Assembly (NCBI GenBank): GCA_019419895.1
Contig: JAHZIE010000011.1
Location: 1-46,593, forward strand
Reading direction: 5' to 3'
DNA from: Clostridiales bacterium
GTDB taxonomy: Bacteria > Bacillota > Clostridia > Oscillospirales > Acutalibacteraceae
DNA: 46,593 nt
The notes below the pieces were generated by a model. It was not told the DNA's origin. It was given only the letters and a program-made list of their open reading frames with translations, and did no database searches. Of the stretch, positions 1 to 8,930 are shown piece by piece (position 1 is the stretch's first letter; each line of letters begins with the position of its first letter). The position numbers and the translations under genes were made by a program.

Positions 1-28
1 TATTATGCCCTTCTAGGGCTTCTTCAAG

Positions 29-51
29 CCTCCGGCTTAGCCGGGGGTTTT
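29..51 (+). terminator. Putative rho-independent terminator of a gene upstream of the window
   Basis: CCTCCGGC pairs with GCCGGGGG (one G-T pair) across a TTA loop and is followed by TTTT. The short T tract makes it a modest candidate. It would end a plus-strand transcript entering from outside the window. Confidence 0.4.
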
Positions 52-274
52 GACTCTGCCAATCCTCCTCAAAATAAGTTTTTGGGATAAATGGTGAATA
101 AGGTGAAAAATAACCTTCCGGCTGATCAATGGCTCCATATGGCGGTTTTTCCAGTTGCAAGAGACTGACGGTGAAATGGTATTTTGTGGGAAAATGAGCG
201 ATTAGGGCTTTTATTAAACCTTAAAAAAATTGTGAGGAAGTTATAAATAATTTGGTAAATCGTCTTTGGGGACG

Positions 275-312
275 AAAAAATAAACCGCCTGTGGAGAAGT
301 CTTCACAGGCGG
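275..312 (-). terminator. Terminator of the pgsA/clp operon
   Basis: A 12-bp stem (285-296 with 301-312, one wobble) has an AAGT loop. On the minus strand it is followed by a T-rich run (TTTATTTTTT). It lies about 40 bases past the stop codon of the Clp ATPase gene. Confidence 0.85.
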
Positions 313-353
313 AGGAGATTAAATTGAAAAATTCAAGAAGAACAGGCTAAATA

Positions 354-2699
354 CTAAGCAGTACAAGCTACGGAGACGCAAACTCCGCTGATACTGTTTT
401 CGCCATGAGCAATTAAAAGGGAAGCCAATTTGTCTTCCACTTCCCGGCGAATGAGATTGCGCAGATCCCGCGCGCCGCTCTTGCCGCCGAAGGCATGCCC
501 TGCCAGCCATTCCACGGCATCCTCACTGTAAGTGAAGGTAATATTCCGGTTTTCCTTCAGGGAAGAGACATATTCATTCAAAAGAAGCTTGGCGATTCCC
601 TTAAAATCCTCTTGGGTCAGGGGATTGAAAACGACAACCTCGTCAATCCGGCTGAGGAACTCAGGACGGAGAAATTCCGATAAGGCTTGGAGCGCCTTTT
701 CCTTGGAAGCCTGGGCCTGGGTTTTTCCAAAGCCCATAAGAGATTCCCTCTTTTCGCTTCCAGCGTTGGAGGTCATAATAATTACAGTATTCTCAAAATT
801 GACAGAACGCCCATGGGCATCGGTAATCTTTCCTTCATCCAGAATTTGAAGGAGAATATTCAAAACATCGGGATGGCCTTTTTCAATTTCATCAAACAGC
901 AGAACGGAGTAGGGGCGGCGGCGGACCTTTTCAGTGACCTGACCTGCCTCGTCATATCCGACATAGCCGGGAGGAGAACCGATGATGCGGGAAACAGAGT
1001 GTTTTTCCATAAAATCGGACATATCCAGTCGGATCAGGGTTTCAGGAGTGTCAAACAGCTCCTCTGAGAGAACTTTTACCAGCTCGGTTTTTCCTACCCC
1101 GGTAGGGCCGACAAAGATAAAGGACGCCGGCCTTCTGCGGGGGCTGATATGCACCCGGCTACGCCGGATTGCGGCGGCTACCGCGGAAATAGCTTCCTCC
1201 TGCCCGACGATATGTTTCTTCAAAGCTTCTTCCAGATTTGCCAGGCGCTTAAGCTCTTCATTCTGGACGCGGGAGGCAGGGATTCCCGTCCAAAGCTCTA
1301 TGACATTGGCGATATCCTCCTCTGTTACCTGTACGTTCTCCATTTCGGGAAGAAGCTGCTGCTCCTTTTGTTCCAGGCGGGCAATATCTGCCCTTAAAGT
1401 GGCAAGGGCTTCGAAATCGGTATTTTCCGGATCTGCTGTGAGCTCTTCCTCACGCTGGTGCATTTCCATAAGCTGATCAGAAATGCTGTCATGTTCGGAG
1501 ATTACATGATTGCGCAGAGAGGCGGTAGTGCAGGCCTCGTCCAGAAGATCGATCGCTTTGTCCGGAAGGAAGCGATCGTTGATATAGCGTTCAGAAAGGA
1601 CGACGGTTTTTCGAATTAAGTCATCGGAAATGTGTACGCGGTGAAAGTTTTCATAATAGTCCTTGATGCCGCTGAGAACTGTGACGGCGTCCTCAATGGA
1701 AGGCTCTGCTATGGTGACGGTTTGGAACCGGCGCTCTAAGGCGGAATCTTTTTCTATATACTTCCGGTATTCTTCAAAGGTAGTAGCGCCAATCACCTGA
1801 ATTTCACCCCGGGAAAGGGCGGGCTTTAAAATATTCGCGGCGCTCATGGTTCCTTCGGCATCGCCTGTTCCCACAAGATTATGAACCTCATCAATAAAGA
1901 GGATAATGTTTCCTTCAGACTTGACCTCTTCCAAAAGACCCTTAATACGGCTTTCAAACTGACCGCGGAATTGGGTACCCGCCACCAGCGCGGTGAGATC
2001 CAAAAGATAGACCTCCTTTTTCTGGAGGCGCTGTGGGACTTCATGATGTACAATCCTGAGAGCCAAGCCTTCGGCAATGGCGGTTTTCCCCACGCCGGGC
2101 TCCCCAATGAGGCAGGGATTATTTTTGGTCCGGCGGGAAAGGATTTGCACCACCCGGCCAATTTCCCTGTCACGGCCGATGATACGGTCAAGCCGCCCGT
2201 CACGGGCCTTTCCCGTCAGATGCTCGCAATAGGTGTTGAGATAGCGGAATTTCTTTTTCTTCGCGGATTCTCTTCCTTTTTTCTCCTTTTCCTTCACATT
2301 GGAGGAAGAGTTGTCATTCTCCGCGTCTTTTCCTGGAACAGAGGAATTTTGAAAAAAAGCCTGCAATTGCCCCGGAAAGGTGGGGGCGCCGCCCATTTCA
2401 AAATTGTCGGGGGAATCCTCTTCCCCTTCAGGATTTTCCTCTTTGCCAAAGGGAGAACCGCCAAACATGGACAAAAGTTCCTGGGCCTGCTCGCCATTGG
2501 GGTCGTTCATCAGGCTTTCAAACTGCTCAGAGGCCTCTTCCAGCATTTCATCTGTAATCCCCATTTTTTCCATCATATCGGAAACCTGTGTAATTCCAAG
2601 CTCCTTGGCGCAGACAGCACACAGGCCCTGGGGCTTGCTGTCAGTATTTGTCGCGACAAATACAACGGCCATACGTTTTTTGCATCGGGAACAAAGCAT
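354..2699 (-). CDS. ClpE/ClpC-like ATP-dependent unfoldase with N-terminal zinc finger
   Basis: This is an HSP100-family AAA+ unfoldase that would feed substrates to ClpP in the cytoplasm. From the ATG at 2699 (781 aa) it starts with a four-cysteine zinc motif (C3-x2-C6 and C27-x2-C30), as in Bacillus ClpE. It has no Clp N-repeat domain and instead an acidic, low-complexity linker to about residue 150. The first AAA domain has Walker A GEPGVGKT near residue 200 and Walker B LFIDEVHNL. A coiled-coil middle segment follows, then a second AAA domain with GPTGVGKT and LLFDEIEKGHPDV. A TTG at 2735 preceded by AGGAAAG would add 12 residues. I prefer the ATG because family members begin just before the first CxxC. 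It is the last gene of the cvpA-pgsA-clp unit. ClpE and ClpC cannot be separated with certainty; the zinc finger favours ClpE. Confidence 0.9.
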   Translation of the reverse strand: MLCSRCKKRMAVVFVATNTDSKPQGLCAVCAKELGITQVSDMMEKMGITDEMLEEASEQFESLMNDPNGEQAQELLSMFGGSPFGKEENPEGEEDSPDNFEMGGAPTFPGQLQAFFQNSSVPGKDAENDNSSSNVKEKEKKGRESAKKKKFRYLNTYCEHLTGKARDGRLDRIIGRDREIGRVVQILSRRTKNNPCLIGEPGVGKTAIAEGLALRIVHHEVPQRLQKKEVYLLDLTALVAGTQFRGQFESRIKGLLEEVKSEGNIILFIDEVHNLVGTGDAEGTMSAANILKPALSRGEIQVIGATTFEEYRKYIEKDSALERRFQTVTIAEPSIEDAVTVLSGIKDYYENFHRVHISDDLIRKTVVLSERYINDRFLPDKAIDLLDEACTTASLRNHVISEHDSISDQLMEMHQREEELTADPENTDFEALATLRADIARLEQKEQQLLPEMENVQVTEEDIANVIELWTGIPASRVQNEELKRLANLEEALKKHIVGQEEAISAVAAAIRRSRVHISPRRRPASFIFVGPTGVGKTELVKVLSEELFDTPETLIRLDMSDFMEKHSVSRIIGSPPGYVGYDEAGQVTEKVRRRPYSVLLFDEIEKGHPDVLNILLQILDEGKITDAHGRSVNFENTVIIMTSNAGSEKRESLMGFGKTQAQASKEKALQALSEFLRPEFLSRIDEVVVFNPLTQEDFKGIAKLLLNEYVSSLKENRNITFTYSEDAVEWLAGHAFGGKSGARDLRNLIRREVEDKLASLLIAHGENSISGVCVSVACTA

Positions 2700-2768
2700 A
2701 AATAGAACCGTGCCTTTCCGGAAAGCCGCGCCCAACGGGGGCTTTCCTAATATCTAAGAGGATAATGG

Positions 2769-3419
2769 TTAAACCTGCCTGTCAGACTGGCCGGAGGGGT
2801 CCGGCTGACTTACCGCTGTGACAGGATCCTTGCTGTAATCATAAGTGTCGTTATAGATTTTAATGAAAACGCCCATATATCGGATGAAGGCGTTGATCAT
2901 TAAAACGGCGGTGATGGCCACCAAAAGCCAAATCAGCCACATCATTTTCAGTCCGGAGAAGGCCTGAAGAAGAAGGATTGCCACAACCGAAAGGTAGAAA
3001 GAAAAAGTTGCCACCTTGCCATACCATTTGGCCGGGGTCGGACGCTTTCCCTTAAAGAAAAGGACGGCGCTTCCGATGGCCATAATCAGCTCCTTCAGGA
3101 AAAAGAGGGCAAATAGGGAAATGATGGCTGGGTATTCAATGTAATAAATGATCATACAGATTGCCACGCAGCCTTGTGTCAATTTATCAGCCACAGGATC
3201 CAGGATTTGCCCGATTGGGGTAATCTGGTGGAACTTTCTAGCGATGATGCCATCAAAAAGATCGGACAGGCCGGATAATGCCAGCATGAGGCATGCGGCA
3301 TAGACGTAATCTCCCCCCATGAAGAAAAATATGACAAAGGGAATGATGAGAAGAATTCGAAAGATGGACAAGCTGTTGGGAATGTTCCAGAATTTTGTTT
3401 TAGAGATAGATTTAGACAT
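2769..3419 (-). CDS. pgsA: CDP-diacylglycerol-glycerol-3-phosphate 3-phosphatidyltransferase
   Basis: PgsA makes phosphatidylglycerol phosphate from CDP-diacylglycerol and glycerol-3-phosphate at the membrane, the committed step of anionic phospholipid synthesis. The 216-residue protein carries the full CDP-alcohol phosphotransferase signature D-G-x2-A-R-x8-G-x3-D-x3-D near residues 55-80 (DGIIAR ... GQILDPVADK). It has several hydrophobic helices, as the family does. The N-terminal ISKTKFWNIPNSLSIFRI is typical. AAGGAG lies 8 bases before the ATG. It sits 38 bases after a CvpA-type gene and about 70 bases before the Clp ATPase gene in one minus-strand unit. Confidence 0.93.
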   Translation of the reverse strand: MSKSISKTKFWNIPNSLSIFRILLIIPFVIFFFMGGDYVYAACLMLALSGLSDLFDGIIARKFHQITPIGQILDPVADKLTQGCVAICMIIYYIEYPAIISLFALFFLKELIMAIGSAVLFFKGKRPTPAKWYGKVATFSFYLSVVAILLLQAFSGLKMMWLIWLLVAITAVLMINAFIRYMGVFIKIYNDTYDYSKDPVTAVSQPDPSGQSDRQV

Positions 3420-3457
3420 ATATTTTACTCCTTGTTTTCTTTGCGCCTGTGTGGCAG

Positions 3458-4165
3458 TCAGGCTTCCTTAATTTCAAACAAATGGAATAAGGGATTATTT
3501 TCATAAACGTATTCAAAGAGGGCGGAGGAAGAAATGTTTTCCTGAGAAAAAATTTTTGGTTCGCTTATAGAGGAGACAATCATGCGCAGAACGGCCATCA
3601 ATAACAATATGACGAAGGCGCCCTTGATCATGCCAATGAGAATCCCTAAAAAAGAATTCAGCTGTGTCAGCAGAGGAAGGCGGGCAATGGCATCTCCCGT
3701 TTTGACCGCCAGCTTGACAAGCAGAGAAAAGACGATCAAGAGAATCAGTACCAGAACCACCCGCAAAAGCATTACTACAATGGGCCTTGCGATATAATCT
3801 ACAACCACATCGGTGGCGGTAGCTGCGCCACTCGCCCAAGCGGCGGAAATCTGGGATTCCAGCTGTTCCGGCTGCAGGGCGTTGGAAATAAATCCGGGCA
3901 GAGCCTCTATCATGGAAGAAATCTGCTGTGCCACCGAAAGACCGGCTGTCTCTCCCAGGGTCTCATTGGCCATTCGAACAAAGGCGGGACGGATCAAGGC
4001 GGAGAAAACAGCGTCAGCCAGCAAAAATGAGAGGACAAAGGCCGCCACAACCGCGGCGATGGAGCCAAGAAAACCAAGCAGGGTTTTGACAGCTCCCTTC
4101 CGGTATCCGCGGTAAATAAAAAACAGAAACAGGACAACTAAGACAATATCAAATAAGATTCCCAA
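3458..4165 (-). CDS. CvpA family membrane protein (first of two)
   Basis: This 235-residue protein opens with the CvpA pattern: a hydrophobic helix, then YRGYRKGAVKTLLGFLG, then further membrane helices (roughly residues 5-20, 25-50, 125-150 and 170-195). CvpA was named for colicin V production and is linked to envelope and stress phenotypes; its molecular role is unsettled. The TTG start at 4165 is chosen because GGAGGTG precedes it by 5 bases and no later start suits. It leads the cvpA-pgsA-clp unit behind a good promoter at 4220-4248. A second CvpA-like gene lies just upstream. Confidence 0.8.
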   Translation of the reverse strand: MGILFDIVLVVLFLFFIYRGYRKGAVKTLLGFLGSIAAVVAAFVLSFLLADAVFSALIRPAFVRMANETLGETAGLSVAQQISSMIEALPGFISNALQPEQLESQISAAWASGAATATDVVVDYIARPIVVMLLRVVLVLILLIVFSLLVKLAVKTGDAIARLPLLTQLNSFLGILIGMIKGAFVILLLMAVLRMIVSSISEPKIFSQENISSSALFEYVYENNPLFHLFEIKEA

Positions 4166-4219
4166 ACGGGCACCTCCGGTTTGTCATATTTTGCCGCGGG
4201 CTGTCTTAGCGGCATCTTT

Positions 4220-4248
4220 ATCATACCATAATTATCCTTTGATAACAA
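4220..4248 (-). promoter_or_regulatory. Promoter of the cvpA-pgsA-clp unit
   Basis: Read on the minus strand, TTGTTA (4243-4248) and TATGAT (4220-4225) are 17 bases apart. They sit about 55 bases upstream of the TTG start at 4165 and begin right at the stop codon of the preceding CvpA-like gene. Confidence 0.65.
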
Positions 4249-4250
4249 CC

Positions 4251-4988
4251 TTATAGAAAGAGGTTCATAGAAGAAAAGAACCCATAGAACACCGATTTTT
4301 CACAGGCGTCAGCCAGCTGCATGGTGGACAGGACGCCAATTTCATAAGGACGAACCAGCCCTATGACGCCGGTGAACAGGAATGCAACCAGAATAAATCC
4401 TGTTGCGGCTCCCAGTATAACGGCCACAGGGGAAGTCTTTTTTGTGTGCGGAGATTTCAGCTGCGCGGCAAAGACCCTGCGGCAGACTGCCCGCAGAATC
4501 AAGTAAATGACAGCGTACAGGAGCAAATAGGTGATGGAACGGGCGATGGCGAAAGCGGCTGGAGAGATGAGAGCGGAAAGAACCGCCTGGGAGCTTTCCG
4601 CGGAGGAGCTGTTCCGCGCCTGGGCATCCTGGTAGGCTTGGCGAAGGGTATCCACTTCTACTCTGTATTTTTCGGCGATCAGAGAAAGCCCCTCCGGATC
4701 GCCAGTGAATATGGTATCCGGATCGATGCCCGTCATGGTGTCATAACCGTTGTCAAGGGATGGAACGCCTGCCATTTGCGCGATATCGCCGGCAGCCTCA
4801 GAGGCGATGGGGCCCTCAACCAGCTTTACAGTCAGCTGTGAAGCCGGAGCGCTTAAAAACCAGGCGGCCACAAGAGAAACCGCGGCGACAAGCAGGGTGG
4901 AAACCGAGCCAATAGCGGTTTTATGGAAGCCGTGGACGATACATAAAATTAGAATTGCCAAAATAAGAATATCGAGTAGAATATTCAT
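4251..4988 (-). CDS. CvpA-like membrane protein (second paralogue)
   Basis: The open frame reaches 5126, but the first 46 codons look non-coding, and the ATG at 4988 gives the family-typical start MNILLDILILAILILCIVHG. The 245-residue product has a first helix at residues 3-20, a HGFHKTAIGSVSTLL segment matching the CvpA loop, and a second helix. An Ala/Ser-rich extracellular central region follows, then two C-terminal helices around residues 160-220. The CvpA assignment is weaker than for the neighbour: the pattern is recognisable but the middle is diverged. The ribosome site (GGAAAGG/AGGCAGG) is mediocre. It lies 70 bases after the DUF5711-like gene and so is probably translated from the truA-side transcript. 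Confidence 0.65.
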   Translation of the reverse strand: MNILLDILILAILILCIVHGFHKTAIGSVSTLLVAAVSLVAAWFLSAPASQLTVKLVEGPIASEAAGDIAQMAGVPSLDNGYDTMTGIDPDTIFTGDPEGLSLIAEKYRVEVDTLRQAYQDAQARNSSSAESSQAVLSALISPAAFAIARSITYLLLYAVIYLILRAVCRRVFAAQLKSPHTKKTSPVAVILGAATGFILVAFLFTGVIGLVRPYEIGVLSTMQLADACEKSVFYGFFSSMNLFL

Positions 4989-5058
4989 AAAACGCCTGCC
5001 TTTCCGGCTGAAATAGCCTGAAAATGATAGATTTATGATTTTGGAAATAAGAAAACTG

Positions 5059-6339
5059 TCAGGAGAAATCCAGTTTGCGTATTTCGCTGATTCCCAGAAT
5101 ATAAGCGCATTGCCTTCCCAAAACACCGGTGACGGAATCCCCGCTGCTCCCGGAGGCGAAAAGCTCTTTCCCGCTGATGTCCCGGTAAGAGGCTCTGGTA
5201 TCCGTCAGAACAAGATATGTTTGCTGCCCAGCGTCAACTGAGATGGCTTTGCCTCCTACAGCGATGTCAGTGACCGTTTTTCCGGAGGGATTGAGGCCAA
5301 TCAGAATACAGTCTCCGCCATCTTCATAGGGGGAAAGCAGGAGGGCAATCCCCTGCGAGGGATCGCTGTCATAGGCGTGCAGCTTGTTTTTGCCATAGGA
5401 ATAATCCTCGGAGGAGCCGGAGGGGGAAATGACACTGGCTTGACGGTCGCCAACGGCGAGGATATTACCATTGTCAGCAAAGGAGAGGGAAAGGATCAGA
5501 TTATCGGAATATTCCACAACAGCGAGAGGGGACTCCTGGGATAAATCAAACACATAGACCGCTGACTTCAGGGTACCTGACATTGCGGAAATTCCCGCGG
5601 CGGCCGCCTGGGTTCCGTCGGAATTCAAGGCAAGGGCGGTGATGCGGTAGGTGGGAGAGGACCATTTGAAAATTTGGGAATTGTCCTTTCCATACTCCTT
5701 GCTGTAGACCGTCATTTCTGAGGCATAGCCGGTGGAATCGGAGGCGATAGCATAGCTTCCGCTGTCGCTGACGGCGCCGGCCAGGATTTTATTGGAAATT
5801 TTTCCTTCGTACAGCAGACCGCCGTTGTCGAGAAGCTTATATTCCTTGCCAGAAAGATCGTAAATCAAATAACGGTTTTTAGCCTGCTCCAGGGTAGGGC
5901 TGCCATATCCGTGCTGCTGGTTGGTAACAACGCCTCCTGAAGGGTTCAAAATGGTAAAGGAAGTATCCGAAAGAACGACAGGATTGCCGTCCTGGGAGGA
6001 AAAATTTTTATAATCTACGGTGGTTCCGTTGATGGGAACCGGGAAGCCTTCCCCTGTAGTATTGCCGAGAATAGCGCTTTGAAACCAGTTAGAAACGCTT
6101 TTTAGGGAGAAAGTTCCCTTGCTGACAATGCCCACAAACAGCACAACGACGAAAAGAATCAGCAGGCAACGGAATAAGATCCTTAATTTGGAGGATTTTT
6201 TCTTTTTTCTTTTTTTCCCCTGCCCGCCGTCCTCGGCGAAAGGCAATTCGCTTTCCTCCTTGCCGGAGGAATAGTATTTTATTTTAATATCGTTATTTTT
6301 CTCCGCGTGCTTTGTACGTTTTTTCTCTTTGTTCTTCAT
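5059..6339 (-). CDS. DUF5711-like membrane-anchored beta-propeller protein
   Basis: This 426-residue protein has a Lys-rich cytoplasmic N-terminus (about 50 residues ending in a KKRKKKKSSK patch). One membrane helix follows (LFRCLLILFVVVLFVGIVS, about residues 57-78), then an extracellular domain rich in short repeated beta-strands and SDSGSYA/NSDGTQ-type turns, which suggests a WD40/TolB-like propeller. This layout matches the uncharacterised DUF5711 proteins of Clostridia; I recognise it from pattern only. The ATG at 6339 is preferred over an upstream GTG at 6360 because AAAGGG lies ahead of it. It follows truA by 42 bases. No enzymatic motif is visible; a role as an envelope sensor or scaffold is inference. 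Confidence 0.65.
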   Translation of the reverse strand: MKNKEKKRTKHAEKNNDIKIKYYSSGKEESELPFAEDGGQGKKRKKKKSSKLRILFRCLLILFVVVLFVGIVSKGTFSLKSVSNWFQSAILGNTTGEGFPVPINGTTVDYKNFSSQDGNPVVLSDTSFTILNPSGGVVTNQQHGYGSPTLEQAKNRYLIYDLSGKEYKLLDNGGLLYEGKISNKILAGAVSDSGSYAIASDSTGYASEMTVYSKEYGKDNSQIFKWSSPTYRITALALNSDGTQAAAAGISAMSGTLKSAVYVFDLSQESPLAVVEYSDNLILSLSFADNGNILAVGDRQASVISPSGSSEDYSYGKNKLHAYDSDPSQGIALLLSPYEDGGDCILIGLNPSGKTVTDIAVGGKAISVDAGQQTYLVLTDTRASYRDISGKELFASGSSGDSVTGVLGRQCAYILGISEIRKLDFS

Positions 6340-6381
6340 CAGCGTTTCATCCCTTTCCACAGGCAGAAGCTTCCATGCTTG

Positions 6382-7197
6382 TCATGGACAATCGTTTGTT
6401 CCGGAGAGCCCGTCGTAAAATACCCGGTTGAGATAAAGTCCGCAGGCCGGAGCGGTGGGCCCCGCTTTCGACCTGTCCTTGGAAGCAATAATTTCCGGCA
6501 GGGATTCCGGGTCAATTTTTCCCTGCGCGACCTTAAGAAGAGTGCCTGTGATAATGCGGACCATATTATATAAGAAGCCGTCCGCCTGGATGCGCAGCAC
6601 AACGAGCTCCCCCTGCCTGGAAACCTCACAGAGCCTGACGGTGCGGACTGTATCCTCCACTTTGCTGCCCGCGGAACAGAACCCGGAAAAATCATGGATT
6701 CCGGTAAAGCTTTGAGCGGCGTTATGAAGGAGGTTATGATCCAGGGAATAGGGATAATGAAGGGCGTAGCCTTCCAGAAATGGGTTGCGGACAGGAGAAT
6801 TCCAGATTTTATATAGATATTCTTTGCCGGTACAGCTGTACCGGGCGTGGAAATCTTCCCTTTCTTCCCGGCAGTCCAGCACGGCGATATCCCTGGGCAG
6901 CAGACGGTTTAAGGCGGCGGCCAGCCGCTGGGGGGGAATTGGATTTTCGGTGAACACGCTGACACAGTACTGAAGGGCATGAACGCCGGTGTCTGTGCGG
7001 CTGCATCCCTTGATATCATGGGGGCCGCCCAATATACGCTCCAGCTCCCTTTGGAATACCTCCTGGACTGCCAGAGCGTTTTTCTGTACCTGCCAGCCAT
7101 GGTAGCGGGAACCATCGTAGCATATGGTGAGAAGAAGATTACGCTTTGGAATGCTGACGCCGCCGTTTACAGCAGCGCGGCCAGATAAATATTGCAT
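6382..7197 (-). CDS. truA: tRNA pseudouridine(38-40) synthase TruA
   Basis: TruA converts uridines 38-40 of the tRNA anticodon arm to pseudouridine. The 271-residue protein shows the family landmarks: LLLTICYDGSRYHGWQ near the N-terminus, the catalytic aspartate in CSRTDTGVHA, GKEYLYKI, and the C-terminal FLYNMVRIITGTLL. The frame is open to 7311, but the ATG at 7197 is preceded by AGGAG with 7 bases of spacing. It therefore overlaps the end of ecfT by 31 bases, which implies translational coupling. Linkage of ecfA1-ecfA2-ecfT-truA is common in Firmicutes. Confidence 0.93.
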   Translation of the reverse strand: MQYLSGRAAVNGGVSIPKRNLLLTICYDGSRYHGWQVQKNALAVQEVFQRELERILGGPHDIKGCSRTDTGVHALQYCVSVFTENPIPPQRLAAALNRLLPRDIAVLDCREEREDFHARYSCTGKEYLYKIWNSPVRNPFLEGYALHYPYSLDHNLLHNAAQSFTGIHDFSGFCSAGSKVEDTVRTVRLCEVSRQGELVVLRIQADGFLYNMVRIITGTLLKVAQGKIDPESLPEIIASKDRSKAGPTAPACGLYLNRVFYDGLSGTNDCP

Positions 7198-7982
7198 AAG
7201 ATAACTCCTGTGCATAGGCATAAGGCAAAAATGAGGCTTACCGCGTCCAGACGCCCCATGTGGAGCTGCTTCATTCTGGTCCGTCCGTCCCCGCCCTGGT
7301 AGCAGCGGCATTCCATAGCCACGGCCAGATCGTAGGCGCGGCGGAAGGAGGAGACAAAAAGAGGAATCAGGATGGGAATCAGAGCCTTCATGCGCTGGAG
7401 AAGATTCCCGCTTTCCATATCAGCTCCCCTGGCTTTCTGGGCGTTCATGATTTTGTCCGTTTCCTCCAAAAGGGTGGGGACAAAGCGCAGGGCGATGGTC
7501 ATCATCATGGCGATTTCATGAACATGGATCCTTAACAGCTTTAAGGGACTTAAAAGCCGCTCAATAGCGTCGGTCAGATCGGTGGGGGATGTGGTGTAGG
7601 TCAAAGCGCAGCTGGTGAGAATCATGCAGACAATCCGCAGGGTGATCAGCAGGCTGCGGAGCAACCCCTCGTCGGTAATAGTGATAAAGCTCCACTGAAA
7701 AAGGACATGTCCATCCTTAAAATAGAAGATATTCAGGATAGAGGTAAAAATGACAATGAACAGGATTGGCTTTAACCCCTTGAAGTAAAGCTTGACCGGT
7801 ACCCTGGACAGCAGAACGCATCCGATAACGGCGGCCGCCATCAGTCCAACGGAAATAAAATTGTTGGCCACAAAGACGAAAACAATGAACAGGATGGTGA
7901 TCAGGATTTTTATCCTTGGATCCATCCGGTGAAGGAGGGAACACCCAGGAAAAAACTGCCCGATGGTAATATCTTTTATCAT
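7167..7982 (-). CDS. ecfT: ECF transporter transmembrane subunit EcfT
   Basis: EcfT is the membrane scaffold that couples the two ATPases to interchangeable substrate-binding S components for vitamins and metals. The 271-residue protein has a short N-terminus (GQFFPGCSLLHRMDPRIK) typical of the family and about five hydrophobic helices. It also has the conserved coupling-helix motif with Ala-Arg-Gly (QKARGADME, near residue 190) and a second near-match in AMECRCYQGG. It follows ecfA2 by 87 bases and overlaps truA. No S component is encoded nearby, so this is a group II (shared) module, as usual for this gene order. Confidence 0.92.
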   Translation of the reverse strand: MIKDITIGQFFPGCSLLHRMDPRIKILITILFIVFVFVANNFISVGLMAAAVIGCVLLSRVPVKLYFKGLKPILFIVIFTSILNIFYFKDGHVLFQWSFITITDEGLLRSLLITLRIVCMILTSCALTYTTSPTDLTDAIERLLSPLKLLRIHVHEIAMMMTIALRFVPTLLEETDKIMNAQKARGADMESGNLLQRMKALIPILIPLFVSSFRRAYDLAVAMECRCYQGGDGRTRMKQLHMGRLDAVSLIFALCLCTGVILCNIYLAALL

Positions 7983-8069
7983 GTTGCGTATCTATCCTTT
8001 CGGATTTTAGGATGAAGGGTTAAAGCGTGAAAAGGGGAAAAACACAAAATGGACCGTTTTGTGAAGAAA

Positions 8070-8930
8070 TCAGGCTTTGGATTCGCGCAGCAGGCGCAGC
8101 GCCTCTTCTTTGGCGCGGCCGAGGGTGTAAATTCCTGTATCGGCGTCAATGCCCATATCTTTCAGGCGCATAAAGACCCGGGTAACCTGGGGAACCTGGA
8201 GCCCCATGCGGGTCAGTTCCCGCCCCCTTGCAAAGATATTCTGGGTTTTGTCCAGCATAGCCAGCCTGCTGTCGTTCATGACTAGGACGCGGTCGCTGAT
8301 GCGGGCAATATCCTCCATATTATGAGAAACCAACAAAATGGTATTTTTTCTCTGGCTGTGGTACTGGCGGATCTGCTCCAGGAGCATGTCGCGCCCCATG
8401 GGATCCAGCCCCGCCGTGGGTTCGTCAAAAATCAAAACCTTGGGATCCATAGCGATGACACCCGCGATTGCGGCCCGCCGCTTTTCACCGCCGGACAGAT
8501 CAAAGGGGGATTTTTCCAAAAGCTCCTCCCGCAGTCCCGCGAATCTTGCGGCGCTATGTACCCGTTCCTTAATTTCTTCTTCCGGAAGGCCCATGTTTTT
8601 AGGTCCAAAGGAAATATCCTTAAAAACGGTTTCCTCAAACAGCTGGTGCTCCGGATATTGAAAGACCATACCGATTTGAAAACGGATTTTTCGGATTTCC
8701 TTAGGTTCTTTCCAAATATCCTCTCCTTGGAAAAGGACTGTGCCCGACGTGGGGCGGAGGAGGCCGTTCAGATGCTGGACAAGGGTGGATTTGCCCGAAC
8801 CGGTGTGTCCAATGACGCCAAGAAATTCCCCCTCCTCAATGGAAAGAGTGACGTCGCGGATAGCATCCTTTTCAAAGGGAGTGTCCTTGCCATAGGTATA
8901 GGTTAAATTTTTCGTCTCAATGATAGGCAT
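8070..8930 (-). CDS. ecfA2: ECF transporter ATP-binding subunit EcfA2
   Basis: This 286-residue ABC ATPase is one half of the heterodimer that drives the ECF transporter. It has Walker A GHTGSGKST, Q-loop FQYPEHQLFEET, signature LSGGEKRR, Walker B VLIFDEPTAGLD and H-loop LLVSHNMED. The ATG at 8930 is chosen because AAGGAGGG precedes it and the protein begins MPIIETKNLTYTYG, as EcfA2 proteins do; an open extension upstream is only read-through of ecfA1 in another frame. It overlaps the 3' end of ecfA1 by 14 bases. Confidence 0.93.
   Translation of the reverse strand: MPIIETKNLTYTYGKDTPFEKDAIRDVTLSIEEGEFLGVIGHTGSGKSTLVQHLNGLLRPTSGTVLFQGEDIWKEPKEIRKIRFQIGMVFQYPEHQLFEETVFKDISFGPKNMGLPEEEIKERVHSAARFAGLREELLEKSPFDLSGGEKRRAAIAGVIAMDPKVLIFDEPTAGLDPMGRDMLLEQIRQYHSQRKNTILLVSHNMEDIARISDRVLVMNDSRLAMLDKTQNIFARGRELTRMGLQVPQVTRVFMRLKDMGIDADTGIYTLGRAKEEALRLLRESKA

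Larger units (their letters stand above)
1..353. other. Intergenic stretch with two terminators
   Basis: I see no gene in this stretch. It holds a plus-strand terminator-like hairpin at 29-51 and the minus-strand terminator of the Clp ATPase gene at 275-312. The rest is AT-rich with no open frame resembling a known protein. A plus-strand gene may end upstream of the window. Confidence 0.6.
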
